In this document: in pieces, positions 10,181 through 18,189 of the stretch
How positions within the stretch are numbered: position 1 is the first letter of the stretch
Layout: every line of letters starts with the position of its first letter
NCBI GenBank assembly: GCA_965263105.1
Contig: CBDHGL010000006.1
Location: 310,001 to 374,000, forward strand
Direction: 5' to 3'
Length of the DNA: 64,000 nt
Source of the DNA: JBCCTX01 sp965263105
GTDB taxonomy: Bacteria > Bacteroidota > Bacteroidia > J057
Notes under the pieces: model-generated
Database searches by the model: none
Seen by the model: only the letters and a program-made list of their open reading frames with translations
What the model was told of the DNA's origin: nothing
Position numbers and translations under genes: made by a program

Positions 10181-10353
10181 GCATTAGGAAATTAGAGATG
10201 AACGCTACAAAAGTGAGGAATGGGAGCCTTTTTTGAAGGAATGTTACGATAAAGCCCTCCATTCCTTCGACGAATGGATAGTTGGGATCGATGAATGAAT
10301 AGGAGGTTGGGGACAAAAGTGAATACTCCAGGGGGATCAGGAGCATGTATTTA

Positions 10354-10390
10354 CCTTGAAAATTTAAATCTTGAGGTTAAATTTTCAAGG
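10354..10390. terminator. Inverted repeat downstream of the DUF3078 gene
   Basis: A perfect 13-bp inverted repeat: ccttgaaaattta (10354-10366) and its complement at 10378-10390, with an 11-base loop. It lies 75 bases past the 3' end of the minus-strand DUF3078 gene and may end its transcript. AT-rich stem and no clear T-run, so a weak call. Confidence 0.4.
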
Positions 10391-10464
10391 ATAAATGATA
10401 GATCCGCTTCTTAATAACTGCTACGAGATTTAGATGAAGTGGCAAACTAATTCTCTACTCCCCC

Positions 10465-11454
10465 CTACTTCGTTCCAATATTATACGACACCCCCATCAC
10501 ATAGTAAGACTGCAAGGGGTTCTCATCCAGCGTCTCAAAGGTGGTAGTGGGATCGGTCTTTTGAGCGGCGGCCAATGCCTCTTGTTTGTTATCCCGAAGC
10601 CCCAGCTCTAGTGCGACTCCTACGCGTTTGACTAGTTTCATATTGACACTGTTGACCCAGGTCCAGTTGGAGAGGTTTTGGTCGCGATAGGTTTGAAAGA
10701 CGGACAGATTGGACTTCCAACTTAGGACTTTAAAAAACTGCTGAGTATAGTCCACCAGGAGCTTGGCTCCGAAGGAGGACTTGTACTCAAATTCATCCAT
10801 AGAAAATACGAAGTTCTGGTTGAGGGGGTGGAGGACAACCACCAAGTTGTCTCTAGGGCTCCAGGTGAGGCCCGTTCCTACATCCAGGTATCCCGGATTA
10901 TTGAAATTGTTCAAGATGGTGGATCGATATTCACTCAAAAGGGATACCGCCAGCTTGGGGTTAAATTTGTATCCGTACAGAGAAGAGAAATTGATTACGT
11001 CTACTGATTCTCGGAACTCATTGCTGTCGTCTGGATCCGTTTTATCGTCAAAGCGTACCCAACTCATGTTGAGATTTAGTGCATTGCGCCAAAAGCCCTT
11101 TTGGGAATTGAAATTGGCGAAAGCATTGCCCGATAGACCTATCGTGGCAGAGCGAATATTGGCCTTATCACGGGAGAGCCAATCATTGAACTCGTCGAAG
11201 TTGAACCCCACCTTCCCAAGTGCGCCTAATTTCCAGCTAGCAATGGCTTTCAATTGGGTATCCAGAGAATCGATCTGCTTTTTCATGCTGTCTACCTTCC
11301 CCTGAAAGCGGCTCATGATTTGGGCCTTTTGCTTTTTGAGGGCTTTTATGTCGTTGGGGCTTTGACCTGATACGGAACATACCCACCCAAGGGAAGAAAT
11401 GAGTAGAAATACCACACAGATAAGAGGTTTTTTACGAAATCGGGGAAGTTTCAT
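10465..11454 (-). CDS. DUF3078-type outer-membrane beta-barrel protein
   Basis: A 329-residue protein with a signal peptide (cleavage probably near SVSGQ, residue ~30) and a short coiled-coil of Lys/Gln/Asp (residues ~35-70, KKQKAQIMSRF... DSLDTQLK). From ~72 onwards there are alternating short amphipathic strands typical of an outer-membrane barrel, with DUF3078-like wording (GFNFDEFNDWLSRDK; LNLNMSWVRFDDK; LQSYYVMGVSYNIG at the end). DUF3078 proteins are Bacteroidota outer-membrane proteins of unknown role. The 348-base gap to the divergent DUF5060 gene would hold both promoters. Confidence 0.75.
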   Translation of the reverse strand: MKLPRFRKKPLICVVFLLISSLGWVCSVSGQSPNDIKALKKQKAQIMSRFQGKVDSMKKQIDSLDTQLKAIASWKLGALGKVGFNFDEFNDWLSRDKANIRSATIGLSGNAFANFNSQKGFWRNALNLNMSWVRFDDKTDPDDSNEFRESVDVINFSSLYGYKFNPKLAVSLLSEYRSTILNNFNNPGYLDVGTGLTWSPRDNLVVVLHPLNQNFVFSMDEFEYKSSFGAKLLVDYTQQFFKVLSWKSNLSVFQTYRDQNLSNWTWVNSVNMKLVKRVGVALELGLRDNKQEALAAAQKTDPTTTFETLDENPLQSYYVMGVSYNIGTK

Positions 11455-11802
11455 AGGTTGATACTCAGGGATGTTTTACTCTCTTCTTTTAGCCAGAGAA
11501 TGAAAGGCTATTAAATTTTCGGATCAAATTAAGGCATTTTTCTACGTTTAGTCATCCACTTCTTACGACTATTTTTTTCCTACTCCCATATTATTTTTTT
11601 CCCTAAAAGTTCTTTTTCTGCCTCTGGGAAAGGGTTATTCGGCAGAATCGATAATCTCCAAGGTGAATGTCAGGCCCTTATGACAAGCTTTTCCCTAAAG
11701 TCCTGCATTTTAACAACATATGTAATATTTAACTCATATAAAATTATAGAAACCTAAAAGAGTGCTGTAGTTTTGAGATAAACGTTCAACCTCCAGCACC
11801 CT
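11455..11802. other. Divergent promoter region between DUF3078 and DUF5060 genes
   Basis: This 348-base gap separates two genes that start in opposite directions. The half next to the plus-strand gene is AT-rich (around 11700-11760). No coding frame, strong hairpin or clear promoter match was seen. Confidence 0.4.
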
Positions 11803-14800
11803 ATGAAGTATATACTCTACACATTTCTATCCTTGATCCTACTCCCTCTCCTTTGCCGAGCCGAGCCGGCCGTAAACTGCCCAGACGCAGACTATGAGGA
11901 ACAAAATGGCCTGGTCGTTATCGAACTAGAGAACACCTCCTTTACTGGCAGCAGTTGGGCCTATGAGAACGTGGAAGGGGGCTTTACAGGAACAGGGTAT
12001 ATCCTTTGGCGAGGAAACCAATATTTCAATAATGCCAGTAATGGAGTTATTACGATCCCCGTTAGAATAAATAATCCCGGTACCTATGATATTCAATTTC
12101 GGGCCCGAATATCCTCAGAATCCAATGAAAACAATACCGAACACAACGACGTCTGGATAAAAGTCGCTGATGGAGCACGGATGTTTGCTGACAAGAACGG
12201 GTCTGAAGTAGAGCCTCGACCTCAATGCGAAAATAATTCCAACGTGGAATGCCCAGAGGGCTCCTCTACCAATGGTTTTTTCAAAGCTTACGGTGGCAAT
12301 AAGAATAACTTCACCTGGTATAGTAACACCTATGACAACAATGCTCATAGAATCAAGGTAACATTCAATTCACCTGGCACTTATAATGTCCAGGTTGCTG
12401 CCAGGTCTTCCTTATATATGTTGGATCGTCTGGTATTATCTAATCCCTCTTTGATCTCACAAAACGATGCACGCAGCACCAATCAGGAAGAGACTTTGTG
12501 CGAAGCCAGTGATTCTCCCCCGCCTTCTGGAGCAGCTGATATTTCTGGTGAATTAAAGAAGTGGCACAAAGTCAGCCTTACCTTTGACGGACCTAATAGT
12601 TCTGAGACAGCCAATACCAATCCCTTTACAGACTACCGGCTTTTGGTGACCTTCAGCAGGGGGAATAAGAGGTATACGGTACATGGTTTCTATGCAGGTG
12701 ATGGCAATGCTGCGGAAACAAGTTCCAATACTGGCAACAAGTGGCGCGTACATTTTGCCCCTGATGAAGTAGGGGTTTGGAATTACAGCGTTTCCTTCCG
12801 ACAGGGAACAGATATCGCAATTGATTTGGCAGCCAATACAGGAAGCAGTGCAGGCTTTATGGACGGAGAAACCGGGACCTTTACTATAGGAGAGACAGAC
12901 AAAAGTGGGCGGGACCATCGAGGAAAGGGAAGGCTACAGTATGTGGGAGAACACTACCTACGGTACGGTGAAACGGGCGAATATTTTGTAAAAATGGGCG
13001 CTGATGCCCCGGAGAATACCCTGGCCTATGAAGACTTTGATGAGGTTCCTAATAGAGGGAATCGCAGAAAAAACTGGAATCCTCATGCAGGAGACTATCT
13101 AGCCTCCGATGCCAGTACCTATACCTGGCAAAACGGCAAAGGCTCTGAGTTATTAGGGGCCATCAAATACCTATCTGACAAGGGGATGAATGTATTCTCC
13201 TTTCTAACCCTTAGTCTTCATGGGGATGATGAAAATGTATTTCCCTATCTCCTACGGGTACCGGTAAGTACCTACAATGGCTACAATGACGGTCAGCAAT
13301 GGAACAATGGGGTCCATCATGACAGATTTGATGTCTCTCGACTAGATCAGTGGGAAAAAATATTTGAGTATGCTGACAAGAAAGGCATGTTCATGCACTT
13401 CAAGACCCTGGAAACGGAGAACGACAATATCATGGACAACAATACCTTTGGTAGGGAACGTCGAATATATTACCGGGAGTTGGTGGCAAGGTTTGGACAT
13501 CACCTGGGGCTAAACTGGAATATAAGTGAAGAGATCACCCTTTCCTCTGGAGTTATCGAGAATACGGCAGAGTGGATAAAAGCCATAGATCCCTATGACC
13601 ATATTATCGTATTTCATACCTATCCTGGGGATAAGGATAGGTATGATAGTCATCTCGGCCCTAACTCCGATGTAGATGGAGCTTCCCTTCAAACCTCCAA
13701 TGGAAACTTCACGGAAGTAAGGAGCGATGTCTTGGAATGGGTAGGTAAATCGGCTAATGCGGGTAAAAAATGGGTAGTAGCTCTGGATGAACCCGGTACA
13801 GCGGGGATTGGGGTCCATTCCGATCCCAACGAAATCGATCTGGTTCGAGAAAGAGTAATTTGGAATACCCTCATGGCGGGTGGTGCTGGGGTAGAGTTTT
13901 ACTATGGATATCAGTCGGGTTGTGGGGATCTGGAATGCCAGGATCATCGTACACGCGACACCAAATACGGTCAAGCAGCTTATGCGCTACAGTTTTTCAA
14001 TGAAAACCTGCCCTTCCATGAGATGGTAGCCAACGATGGTCTTACTTCCGATGGAGGCGACTATGTATTTGCTAAAACAGGGGAAATCTATGCGGTGTAT
14101 AGACCTGATGGAGGATCTACGGATATTAACTTACCCACTGGAGATTGGTCTGTACGCTGGTATAACCCGAGAAACGGCACTTTCAATGGGAATGCAGTGA
14201 GCTTGGGGAATACTTTGTCTGCCCCTGATAACAACGATTGGGTAGCGTTGATCAGCAATGGAGAAGCCCCTCCTCCGGATGATTGTTTTCCTTCTCTTGA
14301 TCAGGTGTCTTTAACTCCTACGGACGATGCCTATCTGCAGGGAGGTCAACTTTTTAATAATAGCTCCCTCAGGGTGGAGGCTGGAAATCGTGTGAGTTAT
14401 TTGAAATTCACCTTACCCAATCTGGCCTTTGCATCAGCGGAACTACAACTCCAAGTAGATACTGATGGCGGAAATGGAACGGTGAGCCTATATAAGGGCA
14501 GTAGCACTAACTGGACGGAAACTACCCTGAGCACAGCTAATGCCCCACAACAGACCACCCTGTTAGCTAGTCAAAATGGGACCTTCAATGTAGGCGGAAT
14601 TATTCGCTTCGATATCCCTGTGGGACAGCTCTCCCCAGGAGAAGTAAGTCTCATTTTGGTTCAAAGTGCCGGGGGGAATGACTTTGATATAAAATCCTCA
14701 GAAAATGTTCAAATAAGCGGGAGGCCTCAACTCCTCCTCAGTCCTTCTACTGATGCAAGGATTCCCTATATTCCCTATGTATTGCGAAATGGAGATTCCT

Positions 14801-15693
14801 TGGATATCGGCAATAATGTACTTCTCTGCGAAGGAGATACCATCCAAATGGGGGCAGTTCCAGAGCCCGTTCCTTTGGGCTTTACGTTGGAATTTATCAA
14901 TCCCGACAGCACCCTTATCTACAATGTCACCAATGGAGATCAAACGATTGTAGTTGATCCTTTATCTGCTTTTATCGGTACATGGACTTTCCGAATAAGT
15001 ACAACTCAAGGTTGCGTATTTGATACAACTTTCACTGTTAGTGAAAGCCTCGCCTGTGATTCAGATAGCACCCGCATCCTCAACTTGATTGCCATGCTGC
15101 AAGGTCCTTTTGCCAATGGGGAAATGACCACAATTTTGGGGGCTTTGATCCCACTTACCGATCCTTATCTAGGTGAAACCACCATCCCTAACCTCCCGCC
15201 AGACGTAGTCGACTGGGTATTGGTCCAGTTTCGTTCTCCCTCAGACTATACCCTCATACTTCAACAACAAGCTTTCCCTATTCAGAAAGATGGTAGTGTC
15301 TTGAGCCCAGATGGATCTATCGGGATTCGTATCCCAGAATCTCTACCTGAGTCAGCCTACGTGGCGATCTTGCATAAGTCCCATTTAGGGGTTATTACCG
15401 CTAGCCCTGTCGTCCTAATGGGGCTACTAGACCTTAGTGATCCGGCCACCCCCGTAATGGGAAGCAATGCTCGAGCCATATTTGGGAATCAAGCCTTACT
15501 TTATGTGGGAGATTACGATGGCAATGCCATTATCAATAACCTGGATTTTAACCAGTGGAAACTGAATGCCGCGGCTATCAATCAGTACTTAAATACAGAT
15601 GGAGATGCCAATGGAGTGAATAATAACCTGGATTATAACCTATGGAGGCGAAATGGTTCTCAGATAGGGACCTTGGAGTTGACGCTGCCGTAG
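11803..15693 (+). CDS. Secreted DUF5060-domain glycoside hydrolase with CBM96-like and dockerin-like modules
   Basis: A 1296-residue protein with a signal peptide (~1-20). Domains in order: CBM6-like carbohydrate-binding module (~30-215), DUF5060 (~243-335, ELKKWHKVSLTFDGP), a TIM-barrel glycoside hydrolase region (~365-730), a putative collagen-binding-like beta domain (~765-825), a DNRLRE/CBM96-like module (~835-970), an unassigned beta region, and a C-terminal pair of acidic loops resembling dockerin calcium sites (GDYDGNAIINNLDFNQW and TDGDANGVNNNLDYNLW). Likely catalytic acids are Glu in WNISEE and Glu in VALDEPG. DUF5060 occurs beside DUF4038-type hydrolases acting on plant or algal glycans. 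No T9SS tail is seen, which is unusual here. Substrate unknown. Confidence 0.8.
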   Translation: MKYILYTFLSLILLPLLCRAEPAVNCPDADYEEQNGLVVIELENTSFTGSSWAYENVEGGFTGTGYILWRGNQYFNNASNGVITIPVRINNPGTYDIQFRARISSESNENNTEHNDVWIKVADGARMFADKNGSEVEPRPQCENNSNVECPEGSSTNGFFKAYGGNKNNFTWYSNTYDNNAHRIKVTFNSPGTYNVQVAARSSLYMLDRLVLSNPSLISQNDARSTNQEETLCEASDSPPPSGAADISGELKKWHKVSLTFDGPNSSETANTNPFTDYRLLVTFSRGNKRYTVHGFYAGDGNAAETSSNTGNKWRVHFAPDEVGVWNYSVSFRQGTDIAIDLAANTGSSAGFMDGETGTFTIGETDKSGRDHRGKGRLQYVGEHYLRYGETGEYFVKMGADAPENTLAYEDFDEVPNRGNRRKNWNPHAGDYLASDASTYTWQNGKGSELLGAIKYLSDKGMNVFSFLTLSLHGDDENVFPYLLRVPVSTYNGYNDGQQWNNGVHHDRFDVSRLDQWEKIFEYADKKGMFMHFKTLETENDNIMDNNTFGRERRIYYRELVARFGHHLGLNWNISEEITLSSGVIENTAEWIKAIDPYDHIIVFHTYPGDKDRYDSHLGPNSDVDGASLQTSNGNFTEVRSDVLEWVGKSANAGKKWVVALDEPGTAGIGVHSDPNEIDLVRERVIWNTLMAGGAGVEFYYGYQSGCGDLECQDHRTRDTKYGQAAYALQFFNENLPFHEMVANDGLTSDGGDYVFAKTGEIYAVYRPDGGSTDINLPTGDWSVRWYNPRNGTFNGNAVSLGNTLSAPDNNDWVALISNGEAPPPDDCFPSLDQVSLTPTDDAYLQGGQLFNNSSLRVEAGNRVSYLKFTLPNLAFASAELQLQVDTDGGNGTVSLYKGSSTNWTETTLSTANAPQQTTLLASQNGTFNVGGIIRFDIPVGQLSPGEVSLILVQSAGGNDFDIKSSENVQISGRPQLLLSPSTDARIPYIPYVLRNGDSLDIGNNVLLCEGDTIQMGAVPEPVPLGFTLEFINPDSTLIYNVTNGDQTIVVDPLSAFIGTWTFRISTTQGCVFDTTFTVSESLACDSDSTRILNLIAMLQGPFANGEMTTILGALIPLTDPYLGETTIPNLPPDVVDWVLVQFRSPSDYTLILQQQAFPIQKDGSVLSPDGSIGIRIPESLPESAYVAILHKSHLGVITASPVVLMGLLDLSDPATPVMGSNARAIFGNQALLYVGDYDGNAIINNLDFNQWKLNAAAINQYLNTDGDANGVNNNLDYNLWRRNGSQIGTLELTLP

Positions 15694-15734
15694 GGGTATG
15701 GGTAGATTTTTCTCTTTCCTGCTACCAAGGCCTT

Positions 15735-15783
15735 GATTAACCTGCCAAATTGTAAAGAAGATTTACAATTTGGCAGGCTAATC
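15735..15783. terminator. Bidirectional terminator hairpin between convergent genes
   Basis: Arms 15735-15756 and 15762-15783 form a 22-bp stem with one mismatch. The inner 16 bp (cctgccaaattgtaaa and complement) are perfect and the loop is 5 bases. It lies 41 bases after the DUF5060 hydrolase stop and before the end of the convergent dienelactone hydrolase gene. Position and strength fit a shared terminator. Confidence 0.65.
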
Positions 15784-15969
15784 GATATAGTTAGGTATGA
15801 TTCCTCGAAATTTACCCCCCCTACTTGTTAGAGACCTCTACAAGATTTGGATCCCATTTCTCTTTACATCATCACGCCAGGAAGAGAATCCTTTATTCGT
15901 TCCAATGGGATTCATATCTGTTCCCTAACCCATTTCTTAACAGAGGTCCTCCCCCATATCTAAAAAAGG

Positions 15970-16857
15970 TTATTTCAATTTTTCTGTAAAAAATTCCACC
16001 GTTCTTTCCCAAGCTAGTTTGGCATCTTCCTCGTCATACCTTGGCGTCGTATCGTTGTGAAAGCCGTGGTTGGCTCCTTCATACATATAGGCTTGGTATT
16101 CCTTCCCGTTTGCTTTAAGCGCTTCTTCAAAGGCCGGCCAGCCCTCATTTACCCGCTTGTCCAACTCCCCATAGTGAAGTTGTAAGGGGGCCTGAATATC
16201 CGGAACCATATCAGCAGAAGGCTGCCTTCCATAAAAGGGCACTGCAGCCCCTAAATCAGGTACTTTTACAGCCATCATATTGGAAATCCAGCCTCCGAAA
16301 CAAAAGCCTACTACTCCGACCTTTCCCGTACACCCTGGATGAGATTTGAGGTATTCAAAGGCAGCGATAAAGTCTTCCAGCATTTCATCTCTGTCGCGCT
16401 TCCGTTGCATAGTTCTTCCTTCATCGTCTGTACCGGGATAGCCTCCGAGCGGCCATAGGGCATCTGGAGAAAGGGAGATAAAACCTGCTAGGGCTGCACG
16501 CCGCCCCACATCGGCAATGTGCGGATTGAGTCCTCGATTTTCATGAACCACTACTATTCCCGGGAGCTTTCCCTCTGCTTCAGCAGGGCGAGAAAGTTGT
16601 CCCCGTATCTCCCCTCCCCCTTTGGGAGAGTCATACAGGATAAACTCCGTCTTGAGGCGGGGGTCTTGTTCCTGAATGAGGATCTTTTTTTCATAGTCTG
16701 GCATGATAAAGCTCAACAATGATCCCACCGTCATGCCTCCTACGGCATAGAGGGATAGCTTTTCCATGAATTCCCTACGGTCAATGCGACTATGGGCATA
16801 GTCATCGTAGAGATCGAATACTTCTTGCTTGATGTCTTCTTTCCGAATTTCTTTCAT
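15970..16857 (-). CDS. Dienelactone hydrolase family protein, Tat-exported
   Basis: A 295-residue alpha/beta hydrolase. The nucleophile is Cys186 in GFCFGG; the other triad members are probably Asp233 (GELDKRV) and His264 (GANHGFH), and Glu106 in VVHENRG matches the conserved active-site Glu of dienelactone hydrolases. An N-terminal leader carries DRREFMEKLSLYAVGG, a twin-arginine-like motif followed by a hydrophobic stretch (~36-52), so export to the periplasm is likely. Family members hydrolyse lactones or carboxyl esters; the substrate here is unknown. It starts 37 bases after the Nramp-like gene, so the two probably form an operon. Confidence 0.88.
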   Translation of the reverse strand: MKEIRKEDIKQEVFDLYDDYAHSRIDRREFMEKLSLYAVGGMTVGSLLSFIMPDYEKKILIQEQDPRLKTEFILYDSPKGGGEIRGQLSRPAEAEGKLPGIVVVHENRGLNPHIADVGRRAALAGFISLSPDALWPLGGYPGTDDEGRTMQRKRDRDEMLEDFIAAFEYLKSHPGCTGKVGVVGFCFGGWISNMMAVKVPDLGAAVPFYGRQPSADMVPDIQAPLQLHYGELDKRVNEGWPAFEEALKANGKEYQAYMYEGANHGFHNDTTPRYDEEDAKLAWERTVEFFTEKLK

Positions 16858-16894
16858 GATAGTGAGCTTGGGGGTTAGGTCTGAATAAATCTGG

Positions 16895-18088
16895 TCAGAA
16901 AATGTAAAGGAAACTGTTAAGGGTCTTCAAGGACAGCAAAATGGTAATCAGTATGACCAATATAGCCAATATATTCGAAAACCATCCATTGGTAAATTCT
17001 CCCAGTATTTTCTTTGAATTGCTGGTGATCAATAGATAAATGGCAATAAAGGGGAGCAATAAGGCATTGGTGATTTGGGCAAACTTAATTATCAAAATGC
17101 GTTCCATATCGGTAATGGCTACTAATACCCCAATGACTAAGATCACCATCCAGACCGCCCGAAACCGGAAGTCCCTCTCATCATCCGACCAGTTGAATAA
17201 GCCCTTTGCAGCAAAGGCGGCAGCTAAAGGAGCTGTCAAAGCCGAACTAATCCCCGCCGCCATTAGCCCTATCCCCATGAACCATTTGGCACTCACCCCA
17301 AATAAAGGCTCCAATTGAACGGCTAAATCTTTGGCGGATGTGATTTCTTCCCCCACATTTTGAGAACTCGCTGCGGTGATCATGATCAATACGGAAATGA
17401 GTCCTCCCAGAATAATGGATACGGTGTTTTCAATTCTCACCTCTTTGAGAGAGGAATCCTTTCCCCATTTTTTGGAGATAGTGGAGGCATGCAGGAACAG
17501 ATTATATGGGACCACGGTAGTACCAATAATGGCCATGATCAGTAAGAAATTGTCCCCAGAAATGGGACCAGGTATAAACCCTTTGAGGATGTCATTCAGG
17601 CTAGGCTTAACCAGCAGGGTTGTGATGAGGAAACACATACTCATGAGTATGACCATGCCAATCAGGATCCCTTCTATCCATTTATATTTACCCCAAAACA
17701 GCAGTAGAAAACAAAAAGCACCTACTGCTAAAGGCCAGATCCAAGATTCCCCGACCAACACATCTAGGCCCAATACCCCTCCGGAGATATTTCCCGCCTC
17801 GTAGGCCGCATTTCCAATGAGAATTGCTCCGATCACCAAAAAGAATACTACATAGCGAGCTATTCCTTTAGAAAATTGCTTGTTAAACGCCTCTCCCAAG
17901 CCCTCCTGGGTAGCGAAGCCCAGGCGAGCAGCCATCTCTTGAAGAACGATGGTAGCTATAATGGCAAATAACATAGCCCACAGTAGGGTATAGCCACTTT
18001 GAACGCCTGCCAAGGTACAGGTGGTTAAGGTTCCCGGGCCGATAAAAGCCGCAGCAACCAGGGTACTGGGACCAAAAATCTTTTTCAT
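16895..18088 (-). CDS. Nramp-like transporter with altered metal-binding motifs
   Basis: A 397-residue polytopic membrane protein (ATG at 18088 chosen over an upstream GTG at 18094). The first helix, TLVAAAFIGPGTLTTCTLAG followed by GYTLLWAM, aligns without gaps to the Nramp/MntH TM1. The universal DPGN metal motif is replaced by GPGT (residues 17-20), and the TM6 motif MPH is replaced by VPY (V193-Y195, in GTTVVPYNLFLHAS). Known Nramp proteins use the Asp, Asn and Met to bind Mn2+/Fe2+, and NRAMP-related Mg2+ transporters also change this site. The fold assignment is firm; transport of a transition metal is doubtful. It is co-directional with the dienelactone hydrolase gene. Confidence 0.85.
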   Translation of the reverse strand: MKKIFGPSTLVAAAFIGPGTLTTCTLAGVQSGYTLLWAMLFAIIATIVLQEMAARLGFATQEGLGEAFNKQFSKGIARYVVFFLVIGAILIGNAAYEAGNISGGVLGLDVLVGESWIWPLAVGAFCFLLLFWGKYKWIEGILIGMVILMSMCFLITTLLVKPSLNDILKGFIPGPISGDNFLLIMAIIGTTVVPYNLFLHASTISKKWGKDSSLKEVRIENTVSIILGGLISVLIMITAASSQNVGEEITSAKDLAVQLEPLFGVSAKWFMGIGLMAAGISSALTAPLAAAFAAKGLFNWSDDERDFRFRAVWMVILVIGVLVAITDMERILIIKFAQITNALLLPFIAIYLLITSNSKKILGEFTNGWFSNILAILVILITILLSLKTLNSFLYIF

Positions 18089-18189
18089 AAGCACAACAAT
18101 TTCCAGGATTGGCGGATTACAAAAGGGTATTCAGATCAACTTCAGAATTCCTCCTGATATTTGAACCCAAAAGCTAAAGCTAGCAAAAG

